Source: Colius striatus
Lineage: Eukaryota; Chordata; Aves; Coliiformes; Coliidae
Assembly (NCBI RefSeq): GCF_028858725.1
Contig: NC_084773.1
Location: 7,368,350-7,432,349 of the forward strand
Length of the DNA stretch: 64,000 bases
Reading direction: 5' to 3'
Within the stretch, counting starts at the first letter, position 1, and each line of letters starts with the position of its first letter. A program made the translations under genes and the position numbers. Below are positions 12,130 to 25,499 of the stretch, in pieces. Under the pieces are notes generated by a model. The model ran no database searches. It saw nothing but the letters and a program-made list of their open reading frames with translations, and was not told the DNA's origin.

Positions 12130-12350
12130 ACCCCGCTCCCCGTCCCACGCCCGGCCCGGCCCTACCTCCCTCCGCGTTGCTGCCGCCGGCGCCCGCCCGG
12201 CCCCGCTGCGCTCCGCTCCGCCCCGCCGGCGGGCAGGGGGTGGGCAACGGGCGGGCGGGAGGCGGGCAGGGGAGGGGCGAGGGGCACCGAGGCGGCCGGC
12301 GGCGGGGAGGGCAGGGGACAGAAGGTGGGCTGGGTACCCTCCTGCCCCAC
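12130..12350 (-). promoter_or_regulatory. ACY1: ACY1 CpG-island promoter and inferred non-coding first exon
   Basis: CpG-dense block with several GGGCGG-type boxes and no TATA box. On the minus strand a donor-like GAG|GTAGGG at 12166/12165 could end a non-coding first exon that splices to the acceptor at 11142, just upstream of the ACY1 ATG. The block starts only about 80-300 bases beyond the ABHD14A polyadenylation signal, so the two genes nearly abut. Exon boundaries are inferred. Confidence 0.5.
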
Positions 12351-12433
12351 ATCAGAGGCAGAGAGAGACGGGGCTGGAGCCCGAGGAGCCCCGCGGTGCT
12401 TGGGGACACAGGCAGAACGCAGAGCAGCATCAG

Positions 12434-12439
12434 TTTATT
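12434..12439 (-). terminator. ABHD14A: ABHD14A polyadenylation signal AATAAA
   Basis: Minus-strand AATAAA about 145 bases past the ABHD14A stop codon. Confidence 0.75.
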
Positions 12440-12582
12440 GACTTCGTGACAGATGACGCCTCGTCCTGCCAGCAAGGGACACCCTCAGCTCGGCCTCTCT
12501 TGCCATCCTGGAGACACTCCAAAAGAGGAAAGGCTCCCTGACGGCAGCCACCTCTCCCACCGCCCGGCACCACCTCCAGCAC

Positions 12583-14039
12583 TCAGAGCTGATGCAGGAA
12601 GCCCAGAAGGGCCCGGTGGAAGCCCTCTGGCTTGTCCAGGTAGCAGGCATGGCCAGCGCCGGGCAGCACGGCCACACGGTGCCTGGGGAGGTGCTGGAGG
12701 TTCTGCAGAGCCTGGAGCCCCAGGCTTGTATCACGGGCACCGTAGAGGATCAGGGTGGGCGTCTTGGTAAGAGGAGAGAGAGAATATCAGAGGGGTCATC
12801 AGAAGGCCACCACACCTCCCCTGGGCTGTGCCCACCTCCACCCATCACCATGGGACACAAAGCCAAGGGAAGGCAGGGGTCAGCCCCACCATGAGCTGAG
12901 GTGGGGGAAAAGTCCTCACTGACCCCAAAGCAGAGCCACCCTCTACGTCACCCTACAGCCAGCTGGCCAACGAGACTTGCCAGCACCCTGGGACCCCCCA
13001 GGAGCCCAACAACCCACCTCACCTGGACCCGCCGGTACTGCTCAGCAGTGTAGTCCTTGGTGCCCACGGGCGCAATGGGCACAAAGCCAGCCAGGCGGTC
13101 CCCCCGTGCCAGCAGGAAGGGCAGGGCAAAGCGGCCACTCATGGAGGGGCTGATGAGAACGGGCCTCCGCATGCCCAGCTCCTGGAGGACATGGTCCAGG
13201 AAAGCCACCCGGCCCTGCACCGTGGCCACTGTCTCCACTGGGGGTGAATCCCCATAGCCTGGCATGGGGCAGAGGGCACATGGTGGGCACAGGGCTGGGG
13301 GGACTGTGCAGCATGCAATGCCCACAAGGTGAAGATGGGAACTTGATCAAGCCCCAGCTGGACCGAGCCAACACCAGCCAGAGGGATGGCCCTGGAGGCC
13401 AATGCCCCGAGGCAAAGCCAAGCCCCACGCATGCTGGCCCAGGACCACCGCTGGCTGCTTAAAGAGGTCCAGAGCCCAGCCGTGGCTGAGAGGAGGGGCT
13501 GGAGCTGCCCAGAAGGATCAACTAGAGAGCTGTGCCACGGTCCTACCAGGCAGATCTATGGCGACCACCCGGTAGCCTTCTGCGGCGAGCAGCGCCAGCG
13601 TGCCCAAGGCCTCCCACGTCTTGGAGGTGAAGGCCTGGCCGTGCAGGAACAGGACATCGGGCCTGCGGTGGAGAAGACAGGCAGGAGATGCCGCATCTGC
13701 ACCTGCCCCGCGGGCACGCAGGCTGGGGCAGGCTGAGCCCCAGAGCCTGCCGCCCGCCTTCCCCCGCCACACAGCCGGGCAGCTGACCAACCTGCCGGGA
13801 CCGGCGGCGCCGCGGGGCTGCGGCCCTGCGGAAACCTCCCTGAAGAATACCGGGGGCTTCCCCACGGCCACTCCCGCCTGCGCGGTGGCGTTGGCCGCCC
13901 GCCGGCCCCGCAGCCCCTCGGCAGCGCGGGCACCCCCCGAGCGCTGCCCGTGCTGCGCGGCCGGGAGCAGGAGGTACAGCAGCAGCGCGAGCAGCGCCCC
14001 GAGGAGCAGGAGCCCCAGGCGGCCGCGGCCGAGCGCCAT
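12583..14039 (-). CDS. ABHD14A: ABHD14A, membrane-anchored alpha/beta hydrolase, 4 coding exons
   Basis: Alpha/beta-hydrolase-fold protein of poorly known substrate. Exons: 13792-14039, 13547-13662, 13023-13258, 12583-12762; junction phases 2, 1, 0 are all consistent and give about 259 residues. Exon 1 encodes a short basic N terminus and a leucine-rich membrane segment ([17 protein letters not shown]), a type II signal anchor, then the linker to FLHGQAF, the oxyanion-region motif. The nucleophile serine lies in SPSMSG, the acid in YGARD, and the histidine in GAGHACYL near the C terminus. I chose ATG 14039 because the upstream in-frame extension begins with GTG, not ATG. Its intron phases match those of divergent neighbour ABHD14B, so the two are paralogues. 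It is followed within about 200 bases by the ACY1 promoter; human makes ABHD14A-ACY1 read-through transcripts. Confidence 0.95.
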
Positions 14040-15103
14040 CCCCGCCGCCCCGGAGAAGGACAGTGGCAGCGAGGGGCCCGGCCCCCGCTGCTGCAGCGCG
14101 GCGTAGACCACCGAGCTGCCCTCAGCTCCGGCCGCCGGCCCCGTCGCCCCTCAGCTCCCGCCGGCCGTGCGGCCTCCCAGCCCCGCTGCTCGGCTCCGCC
14201 TGCCGGGAGCCCGCCGCGCTGCAGGCCCCGAGAGCTGCCGGCCGGGGGCCGCCCCGCGGCATCGGAGGCGAGGGCTGCGAGGACAGCCCCGGCTCGGCGG
14301 AGCTCGGAGAGGCTCTGCAAGGCGTCGGCTTGACTCGGCTCGGCTCGGCTCGGCTCGGCTCGGCTCGGAACAAGCTAAGAGCGACTCGGCAGGGCTCGCC
14401 TCGGCTCGGTCCGGCAAGGGCTCGGCAGGGCTCGGCTCGGTCCGGTAAGGGCTCGGCGGGGTTCGGCAAGGGCTCGGCAGGGCTCGGCTCGGTCCGGCAA
14501 GGGCTCGGCGGGGCTCGGCTCGGTCCGGTAAGGGCTCGGCGGGGTTCGGCAAGGGCTCGGCTAGATCCGGCAAGGGCTCGGCGGGGTTCGGCAAGGGCTC
14601 GGCTCGGTCCGGCAAGGACTCGGCGGGGCTCGGCTCGGAGGCGCCTCGAGCGTCCGCACTCGGGTATGACCGTCGTTTAGGGTTCGGCTGCACTCGGCTG
14701 CACTCGGCTGTGCTCGGCTCGGCTCGGCTCTGCTCGGCGGTGGTGGGTCGCGGGGCCGGACGGGCCCTTCGTTGCGTGAGGCGGTGCCGCCGCTCCGCTT
14801 CCCTCTGCCCCGCCGGCCTTTGGACCCGGCGGCGCGGCGGGCAGCGGGAGGCGGCGGAGCAGGTAAGGGCCGGCTGCCCAGCGGCAGGCGGGGAGCCCAT
14901 GAACCCCTGGCACCGCGCACCCCGCCACCGGGCTCTCCCCAAAACGGAGGTGCCAGTGTAACCCCCATCCCGGTGCCAGCCCCGCAGCCCGCCTGCCGCC
15001 CCACCGCCGCCGGGCCTCCCCGCCAGGGACGCTGCTGGCCTTCTGTGAGGCAGCAGCAGGCCTGTCTGCACGTCCCCTGAGCAGCCGTCCCGACCCCACA
15101 GGC
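14040..15103. promoter_or_regulatory. Divergent CpG-island promoter of ABHD14A and ABHD14B
   Basis: About 1.06 kb separates the two start codons of these head-to-head genes. It is extremely CpG-rich with no TATA box. On the plus strand a likely ABHD14B non-coding first exon ends at 14862 (donor CAG|GTAAGG) and splices to acceptor CCACAG at 15101, two bases before ATG 15104. The centre of the spacer is filled by the tandem repeat listed separately. Shared promoter function is inferred from orientation. Confidence 0.65.
14332..14745. repeat. CTCGG-based compound tandem repeat between ABHD14A and ABHD14B
   Basis: A run of GGCTC/GCTCG pentamers (about 14332-14370) leads into a compound array (about 14390-14640) in which GGTCCGG recurs at spacings of 31, 52, 31 and about 83 bases. 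The fillers are GGCTCGGC and GCAAGGGCTCGG. A second pentamer-rich run of ACTCGGCTGC and GGCTC units follows at about 14685-14745. Several units carry CCG|GTAAGG, which resembles a plus-strand splice donor. Confidence 0.85.
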
Positions 15104-16225
15104 ATGGCCGCCCCTCAGCTCTCCGAGAGCACCGTCACCGTGGAAGGCCAAACCCTGTTCTACCGCCAAGCCGAGCCGGCCCAGCAACCCCCAAAGCTGA
15201 CGCTGCTGCTGCTGCATGGCATTCGTTTCTCCTCTGACGTCTGGCTGCAGCTGCAGACGCTTGCCACTCTGGCCAAAAACGGCTACCGAGCTGTGGCTAT
15301 TGACCTGCCGGGTAAGGCGTGGTGGTGGTGAGCTTCGCCCTGGAGCGAGGTGGGGGCTGGGGGCAGCTGGTACAGCTCCTCAGGTTCGTGGCGCCGGGAT
15401 GGCAGCCCGGCGTGCTGCTGTGATGGCTTCTCCTGCTTGTGGAGCTGCTGAGAGCGTGACAGAGCAACTTCTGTCTCCCGTGACTCAGGGCTGGGGCGCT
15501 CAAAGGATGCTGTGGCCCCGGCGCCCGTGGGCCAGCCAGCCCCAGGGGCTTACCTCAAAGCAGTTTTGGAAGCTCTGAGCCTGTGTCCGGCCGTGGTCAT
15601 CAGCCCGTCGCTCAGCGGCATGTACTCCTTGCCATTCCTCTTCCAGCACAACCACCTGCTCAAGGCCTATGTGCCCGTGGCACCCATCTGCACCGAGAAA
15701 TTCACAGCGGAGCAGTACGCCCAGATCAAAGTATGAACTGGGGGGAGACAGGGAGGTCAGGGAACTGGGACGGGATGGTGAGGAGGGGGACCCTGGCACT
15801 GAGGCTGGGCTAGGGAAAGACTGAACAGGACAGAAACCCTGTTGCTGCTGGAAAAGGGGAATATGATGATGAGGGAACGTGACTGGGTTAGCAGGAGGGA
15901 AAGCCTGGAGTTTAGGAGGCTCGTTTCCTCTTGTCATGGTGGGTGGAGAGGAAGGGCAAGTGCCCTGCCAGGGTGTCCCCATGCAGGAGGAGCAGGTGTC
16001 TGTGTGCCTTTGGCAGACTCAGGGTGCGTTCCCCCTCTGCAGACTCCTACACTGATTGTGTACGGGGACCAGGACGCGGAGCTGGGGCAGAGCAGCCTGA
16101 ACAACCTGCGGCAGCTCCCCGAGCACCGGGTGCTGGTGCTGCAGGGCGCCGGGCACGCCTGCTACCTGGACAAGCCCGAGGAGTGGCACCGCGGGCTCCT
16201 GGCCTTCCTGCAGCAGCTGCACTGA
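15104..16225 (+). CDS. ABHD14B: ABHD14B, cytosolic alpha/beta hydrolase, 3 coding exons
   Basis: Small alpha/beta hydrolase reported in mammals to act as a lysine deacetylase producing acetyl-CoA. Exons 15104-15311, 15489-15730 and 16043-16225 join in phase 1 and 0 and give 210 residues, the human length. Visible motifs are [10 protein letters not shown] (oxyanion region), [11 protein letters not shown], the nucleophile serine in [13 protein letters not shown], the acid in YGDQDAE and the histidine in [15 protein letters not shown]. Unlike ABHD14A it has no membrane segment. The start ATG is the first codon after the inferred untranslated exon and has a good context (GGCATGGCC). No lesions seen. 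Confidence 0.97.
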
Positions 16226-16376
16226 GCAGCTCGGCTGGTGGGGAGGGGACCGCAGGGCAGGGGGACCTGGGGAGCCCACCCCCTGCTCTGCCTGCACACC
16301 CACCCTCGTGCCAGCCCAGCTACTCGCCCTGCCTCCCACCCTGCCCGAGGTGGCAGTGCCACCTCCCTTGGGACCA

Positions 16377-16382
16377 AATAAA
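16377..16382 (+). terminator. ABHD14B: ABHD14B polyadenylation signal AATAAA
   Basis: AATAAA about 150 bases past the stop codon, giving a short 3' UTR. Confidence 0.8.
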
Positions 16383-16399
16383 ACTCCAACCTCTAGTTT

Positions 16400-17395
16400 C
16401 CTGCCCCGTTCCTGCAGCTTCTTTCCATCCTTCCCGCCTCCTTCCCCATCCCCACCCCCTCCACGGCCACCCTCCCAGGATGTTTGGGGCTGACAGCAGG
16501 GGACGTGCAGCCACCAAGGGATGGGACGTTTTGCAGTGAGTGCTGGCTGCGTGGCCATCACCTCTGTCTGGGCCCCCAGGGAGTGCTGGGGCCGTTTGGG
16601 ACCAGATACATCCCCCTGGGTGGCTGCACCCATGTCCCCAGCCTGCTGGCCTCCCCTTCATCCTCTTTTTTCCTCCTCCCACCTCCCGTGGTGTGCACCC
16701 AAGCCCAGGGTAATCCACGGGGGCTTAGAAGAGAACCGCCAGCCCCGGCAGCAGCCCTGTGCCCCGGGGAGGGGGGATTTGCTACATCGGTGGCTACTGT
16801 GAGCAGATGGGGGGGCGGGGGGAGGCCTGACAGACGTCTGGCTGTACAGACGGAGGGACAAACTCCCTGCCCGCCACCTGCCTTCTCCCCCATGCGTTTG
16901 GTGCCACTGCACTGGGTGCTGGAGGACACAGATGGAGGTGGCAGCGGGGTGCCCCCCCCGTGCCCCCCCGTCACCGAGCCTGCCTAGGCTTTAGCTGCTT
17001 ACGCCAGGGCCCAGGAGGATTTAGTGGGGGAGGTAACGGCACGGGGGGGGGGCAGGGGACACTGGATGCCCACGCAGGGGGCACAGGGCAGTGCTAGGTG
17101 CAGGAGCATCCTACCTGGAGCATCCCTTACCCCCCCTCGCTTCACCTCCCCTGTTGCAGCCCTCTCCGCGCACCAGACAAGGGTGCTCCTGGTCCCCCCC
17201 CATCCCCCCTCAGCAGCATCCCTGGGTGCTGGCGAGCCCTGGGATGCCAGCTGCCCCGTCCCGGTGTCCTTGAGCCCTCCAAGCCCTGCCAGCTGACCGG
17301 CTTCCAGGAAAAGAAAACAACACAACAACAGCAAAAAAACCCCACCCGCAATGACAAAGAGGGGGACGTGTGAGCCAAGGGGGGGGCGGGGGCAG
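16400..17395. other. Intergenic, ABHD14B to PCBP4; no gene seen
   Basis: GC-rich unique sequence with short C and G runs. I see no exon, RNA gene or transposon. The open frames lack protein-like features. Confidence 0.4.
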
Positions 17396-18520
17396 GAATG
17401 TCCCCAGCGGTGGCAGATGGCCTTACCCAGGGTGCATTGTTCCTTTTAGTGTCTCTTATCCGCTGTAATAGGATCCCGGAGGGAGGGAGGGAGGGAGGGA
17501 GGGGAGGGAGGGATGTGGGAGCGGGGAAGAGCGAGGGGGGCCCCCGGCGTGGTCCGGGGTGGGGGCCGGGGCTGCCAGCCTGGCCCTGGCCTGTCAAGCG
17601 GCTCATTGTTCCTGCCCCGGGTGCCACCGGGCTCGACCGGGGACAATGTGGCACTGAGCGGCGGCGGAGGGACGAGGCGCACGGAAAGGTACCCGCCAGG
17701 CCCGGGGGGCGCGGGGGGGGGCGAGCGGGGGGAGGCTCCCCCGAGGACGGGCTGGGGGCTTCCCCCCGTGTCCCGGGCCCGTCGCCGCCCGAAGGTGCCC
17801 CCGGCCCGGGCGGTGCCCGCTCGGGGCCTGTCCGGCGCCAGCCCGCGGAGGGGGGGGGCAGGTGGCCTCTGCCCATCACCGGCGCCTCTGGCCTGCCCGC
17901 GCGCTTCGGGGAGAGCCCCCCCGCCCCCTGCCCGTGGGCACCCCCCCGCACGCACGTCGGGGGACAGCCGTGGCCCTGCCGCCTCCCGCTTGTCCCACCT
18001 CCTTTGTCCCCGGCGAGTGCCCGCTGCCGTTCATCCCCGGGGGTACCGGACGCTGCGGAGCGGGGGGGTTTGCATGGGGGGGCATCCCCCATTTCAGTCT
18101 CCCCTCCACCTGAAACGGCAATGTCCCCCTTCCTCCCGCCCCGGCTAACGGTGGGGATGCGAGTGTGAAGATGGGGCGTCCAGCCTCCCCCCGGAGTTCA
18201 AGCCGCAGCTCCCGGGGGGCACAGAGGCGCCCAAGCTGCCCCCCCGCCCCGTTCCCCTGATGCAGGAGATGTGCCGTAGCGGCAGCGAGCCCTGCCAGCA
18301 CCTAAAATAACCTGTCCCCCCCCCGCCGTGCCCGCAGACACGGGCCCCAGCCCCAACACGGCTGCTTTGTTCCAAAGCCGCTTGGCATCGCCCGGCGTGC
18401 CGGGAGCCAGCGGTGCCGCAGCCGCCCACCCGCGCCCGGACACACGGCGATTGTCCTCCGCGCTGGCACCGGGGGGGCACGGCTGCCCCCGGGAACGGGG
18501 GTTGGAGAGGGTCTGGGTTG
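17396..18520 (+). promoter_or_regulatory. PCBP4: PCBP4 CpG-island promoter and inferred non-coding exon
   Basis: About 1 kb of CpG-dense sequence upstream of PCBP4. Near its left end are two copies of CATTGTTCC (about 17434 and 17605), a SOX-type core, and a (GGGA)n tract at 17477-17516. A donor-like AAAG|GTACCC at 17688/17689 could end a 5' untranslated exon joining the acceptor at 18974, whose exon contains the start codon 20 bases later. The exon is inferred; the CpG island and motifs are visible. Confidence 0.5.
17477..17516. repeat. (GGGA)n microsatellite
   Basis: About nine GGGA units, with one shortened, inside the PCBP4 CpG island. Confidence 0.85.
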
Positions 18521-18994
18521 CAGCGAGCGAGCATTATGCTGTGGTTCCCATCAGGCTGACGCTCCACATCAGGGAGGCTGCCTCAGTTTCCCCTGAGGTT
18601 TTGCACACAGGGAGGAGGAGGAGGAAGAGGAAGGCTCTCAGAGCCTGCGAGACCTCCCAGGCCACCCCTGCTCACCGTGTGCCATCACCCCAGCATGTGT
18701 GTGCAAACCGAACCCCATCCCACAGCCACGTTCCCCACGCTTTCCGCCTTGCCCCCGCTGCCCACTCAGCTTCCAGCAGCTCCTAGGGCTGCGGGTCCCT
18801 CTTGGGGAGCTCCCAGCAGGCGGGCAGGATGCCAGTGGGGGACCAGGCAGGCCTCCCCAGCCTGGCCCTGCCTCAGTTTCCCCACTTCCCAGCCATAGGT
18901 GCTTTTTAGGCTGCATATTTTGGGGATTGGGGGGGATGTTAGTTGGGGCCTCCCCCAGTTGTGGTGTCCTGCAGGCTCAGCTTGCCCTCCTGCC

Positions 18995-22572
<3,578 letters not shown>

Positions 22573-23184
22573 GCCCCACCGGTGGGTGGGTGAAGGGGCC
22601 CGGTGTGCCAACCTCTGCCAGGGGCACCCCCCTGCCGCCCACCCTGTCCCCCAACCCCTGCCAGGCGCCCCGTGCCCGGGGTGAGCCCCCTTCCCCCCCA
22701 CCCCAGGGAAGGGTCTTCCCGGCGGCGCTGCCCGCTGAAGGAAAGGGCTGCTCCTGCCTGCTGCCCATCCCAGCAGCACTGTGCCCCCTCCCCGATTTCC
22801 CTGCATGGGGCCCACGTGCCCTGGTATTGGTGGGGAAGTGGAGAGGGCTGTCCCTGGCAGCCCGGGGTCCTTTCTCCCAGTGCCCTGTGCCAGGATGGGA
22901 CCCCCGGCTCTTGCCCCTCGCCCTGCCCGCCCTGTGGCCCCCTCCTGCCCCCCCTCCCTCTGGCTGACACCCCGTGTCTGGGTCCCTGGCCTCTCTGGGG
23001 AGTTCCTCATGCCTGGCCTCTCTGGGGGTCCCTCTTCCCCTATCTCTGATGGGGGGCCCTCCCCGGGCCACCCCTGGGGCTATCACCTCCCAGCAACCCC
23101 ATCCAAGAGCTGGTCCCTGCTGGCTTGGAAATGCTGTATATATAAGTCTATATTTTTTCCTCCTTTGTAACTTATCAATGGTTT

Positions 23185-23215
23185 AATAAAAAGATAAAAT
23201 TTACAAGAAAATAAA
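23185..23215 (+). terminator. PCBP4: PCBP4 polyadenylation signals
   Basis: Two AATAAA hexamers, 23185-23190 and 23210-23215, about 0.6 kb past the stop codon in an AT-rich 3' UTR end (TATATATAAGTC just upstream). Confidence 0.8.
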
Positions 23216-23229
23216 TCATAACATGCCCC

Positions 23230-24262
23230 AGGCTGGGTGAAGAGCTCCACACACACACCACGGGCAGCCCCAGCTCCTGGGGACACAGCGGGGTGGCCCT
23301 GTGGCCAGGGAGGTGCTGGCCCTCAGCCTTGGTCATCCTGAGGGTCTTCCCAGAGCACACTCCCTGCCACGGGGTAATTTGAGACACTGTGGGGCAGTTC
23401 TTCCCCAGCCACCCGTTAGAACTGAGGCAGGGGCATCTCCAACCCCCTGTGCCAGCACCATCCTGGGCCCTTTGGGAGTGGGCGTGGGTGATGTATCACT
23501 CCAACACCCCCAAACAGGATCCAGTCCCCTTTCTTGCACTAGGGACCCCATGGTGGGGGTGTCCAAGCCCTGCAGAAGCAATGAGAGTGCAGGGGGTCAG
23601 CAGCCTGCAGCCCCAATCCAGCCCCCTGCCACCACCCTGAGCCCCCCACGCAGGCCTGGCCAGCAGCCCGGCTGGGCTGGCACGTGGCACCACCGGCCAG
23701 GCTGCAGCTGGCCAGCTGCATCCCAAAACAGCCTGGCACGGGGGGCAGAGGGCATGGCCATGGCACTGCACGCTGCCAGCCCTGTGGGTGAGAGGAGCTC
23801 CTCTTCCCCTCAGACGTTAGGTTTGGGTTAGAGCATGGAGGGCAGTCCGGGCTCAGCGAGTGCCCGGCGTTACTGGGGTTAGTGGTGTTAGCTGGGCTGC
23901 TGCTCCTGGGAGGGTGCCAGGGACATCTGCTCCTCCCACGAGTGGTCCCGGTGAGGTGATGGAGGCAGGGGTGCCCCCTCCTCTGCCCCCTCAGCATCCT
24001 GCATCCCCAGGAGAGCCTGTCCATGCAGCTGGGCTGTGCTGGTGGAGCCAAGGCAATCCCAGCCTGCGGAAGGGCAAAGTGGCTTCCCCAGAGCTGCTGC
24101 CTTCTCCTGGGCAGAGGAGCCATCCTCCACCATAAGCTCAGAGGCAAAACCTGAACGAGGACCCCTCCAAGTCCAAGCAGCTGGGTCCAAGCAGGTCCAA
24201 TCGGTCCCTGGCAGGTCCCACAGCCCTCCTCCTGCCCAGCACAGTGGGACAGGGCCTCCTGC
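23230..24262. other. Convergent spacer and GPR62 3' region; nothing else seen
   Basis: PCBP4 and GPR62 converge here. No canonical minus-strand AATAAA is apparent, so the GPR62 3' end is not defined. I see no additional exon or repeat. Confidence 0.4.
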
Positions 24263-24265
24263 TCC

Positions 24266-25489
24266 TCAGCTGCTCTCCTCAGGAGCTTGATCTGGGACGG
24301 GGAAGCCCATCTTGGGCTGGTCCAGCCTGTTCTTGGGGCTGGGGCTGATGCAGCTGGCGTGAGTCTCCAGCGTGCAAGTCGCTCTCTGGAGGAACTGCAA
24401 GAAGTTTTCTTGGACAGAAGCCTCCGAGACGGAGAGACAGAGCTCGTGGCCCAGCGGGCGGGCGAGGCAGCCGCGCCGGAGCCGGGCCAGCTCCTCCCGG
24501 ATCTGCCGGTTCAGCAGCCCGTAGAAGAAGGGGTTGATGGCAAAGGAGGAGTAGGCGATCCAGGTGACCACCATCTCGCCGTGCCCGCCGCCCGCCGCGC
24601 TGCCCGCCACAGAGGAATGCAAGTGGAAAGCGAAGAAGGGCAGCCAGCAGCACAGGAACTGTCCCACGATGAGGACCAAGGTGAGGATGGCCTTGTTGCT
24701 CCCCAAAAAGCGCTCCGGCGTCAGCCTGGGCAGCGGCAGGTTCCTGGCAGTGACGATGGTGACCTGGCTGGCCACGGAGTCAGCGCGGCGCGGCGGCGCG
24801 GGCGCGTGTGCCGGCGCGTGCTGCAGGGACGCCAGGCGCGCCACGCGGTACACCCTGCCGTACACCGCGAAGATGATGATGGTGGGCAGGACGAAGCAGG
24901 CGACACTGAAGAGGATCACAAAAACCTTCTTGTGGGCCCCGGGGCTCCAGTAGACCGTGCAGCGGCTGGCGCTGGTGGCCCCGTTGCCCTGAGGCCACCC
25001 CACCAGTGCCAAGACGGTGATGAGAACAGACTTGACCCAAACGAAGACGACTCCGGCCGCTGCCAGCCTGATGGTCATCTTGACCTCGTACCTCATAGGG
25101 TGGACGATGTAGTAGTACCGCTCCACGCTGATGACGGAGATGGTGAGGATGGAGGCGCTGATGAAGCAGATGTTCAGGAACATCATGCCCTTGCACTCGG
25201 CGATGCTGTAGATCACCCTGTTGAAGCAGGAGGAGCTGGAGATGATCCCCAGGGGCATGAGGAAAATGGCAGAGAGGAGATCGACTGCGCAGAGGTGGCA
25301 GACAAAGATGAACTTCCTGAGAAGGGGGGTTCTGAGAATGACGACCATCACCACGGTGTTGGCTACCAGGGCGATGAGGGTGAGCAGGACCATGCAGAGG
25401 AGGCCCAGCACCTCCTGGGCCATGGACTGCTTGGGGACAGACAGTGGCTCCAGACTGGCCGTGGTGTTCAGCCCCGTCCTGCTCGCCAT
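24266..25489 (-). CDS. GPR62: GPR62, orphan class A GPCR, single coding exon
   Basis: Rhodopsin-family orphan receptor, 407 residues, intact and intronless in its coding part. Seven hydrophobic segments run from about residue 30 (VLGLLCMVLLTLIALVANTVV) to about 330. TM1 has the GN-equivalent AN; TM3 ends in ERYYYIVHP instead of the usual DRY; TM6 has CCWLPFF; TM7 has NPFFY for NPxxY. The tail ends in ENFLQFLQ and a serine-rich stretch. Placement between PCBP4 and PARP3, in the same relative orientation as human, identifies it as GPR62, although several motifs (ERYYYIVHPMRYE, ENFLQFLQ) are closer to GPR61 as I recall it. The start ATG 25489 begins MASRTGLN, like human MANSTGLN. The in-frame codon six bases upstream is GTG. 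Confidence 0.93.
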   Translation of the reverse strand: MASRTGLNTTASLEPLSVPKQSMAQEVLGLLCMVLLTLIALVANTVVMVVILRTPLLRKFIFVCHLCAVDLLSAIFLMPLGIISSSSCFNRVIYSIAECKGMMFLNICFISASILTISVISVERYYYIVHPMRYEVKMTIRLAAAGVVFVWVKSVLITVLALVGWPQGNGATSASRCTVYWSPGAHKKVFVILFSVACFVLPTIIIFAVYGRVYRVARLASLQHAPAHAPAPPRRADSVASQVTIVTARNLPLPRLTPERFLGSNKAILTLVLIVGQFLCCWLPFFAFHLHSSVAGSAAGGGHGEMVVTWIAYSSFAINPFFYGLLNRQIREELARLRRGCLARPLGHELCLSVSEASVQENFLQFLQRATCTLETHASCISPSPKNRLDQPKMGFPVPDQAPEESS

Positions 25490-25499
25490 CCCCACTGAG

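Noticed and set aside
14040-14111. Upstream extension of ABHD14A to 14111
   Set aside because: The codon at 14111 is GTG, and no ATG lies between it and 14039; ATG 14039 starts just before the membrane anchor.
25490-25495. GPR62 start two codons upstream
   Set aside because: That codon is GTG; the first ATG is 25489 and gives MASRTGLN, like human.
24287-25498. 403-residue open frame on the plus strand opposite GPR62
   Set aside because: It is a mirror of the conserved GPR62 coding strand, very rich in Asp, Glu and Gly, with no family resemblance.
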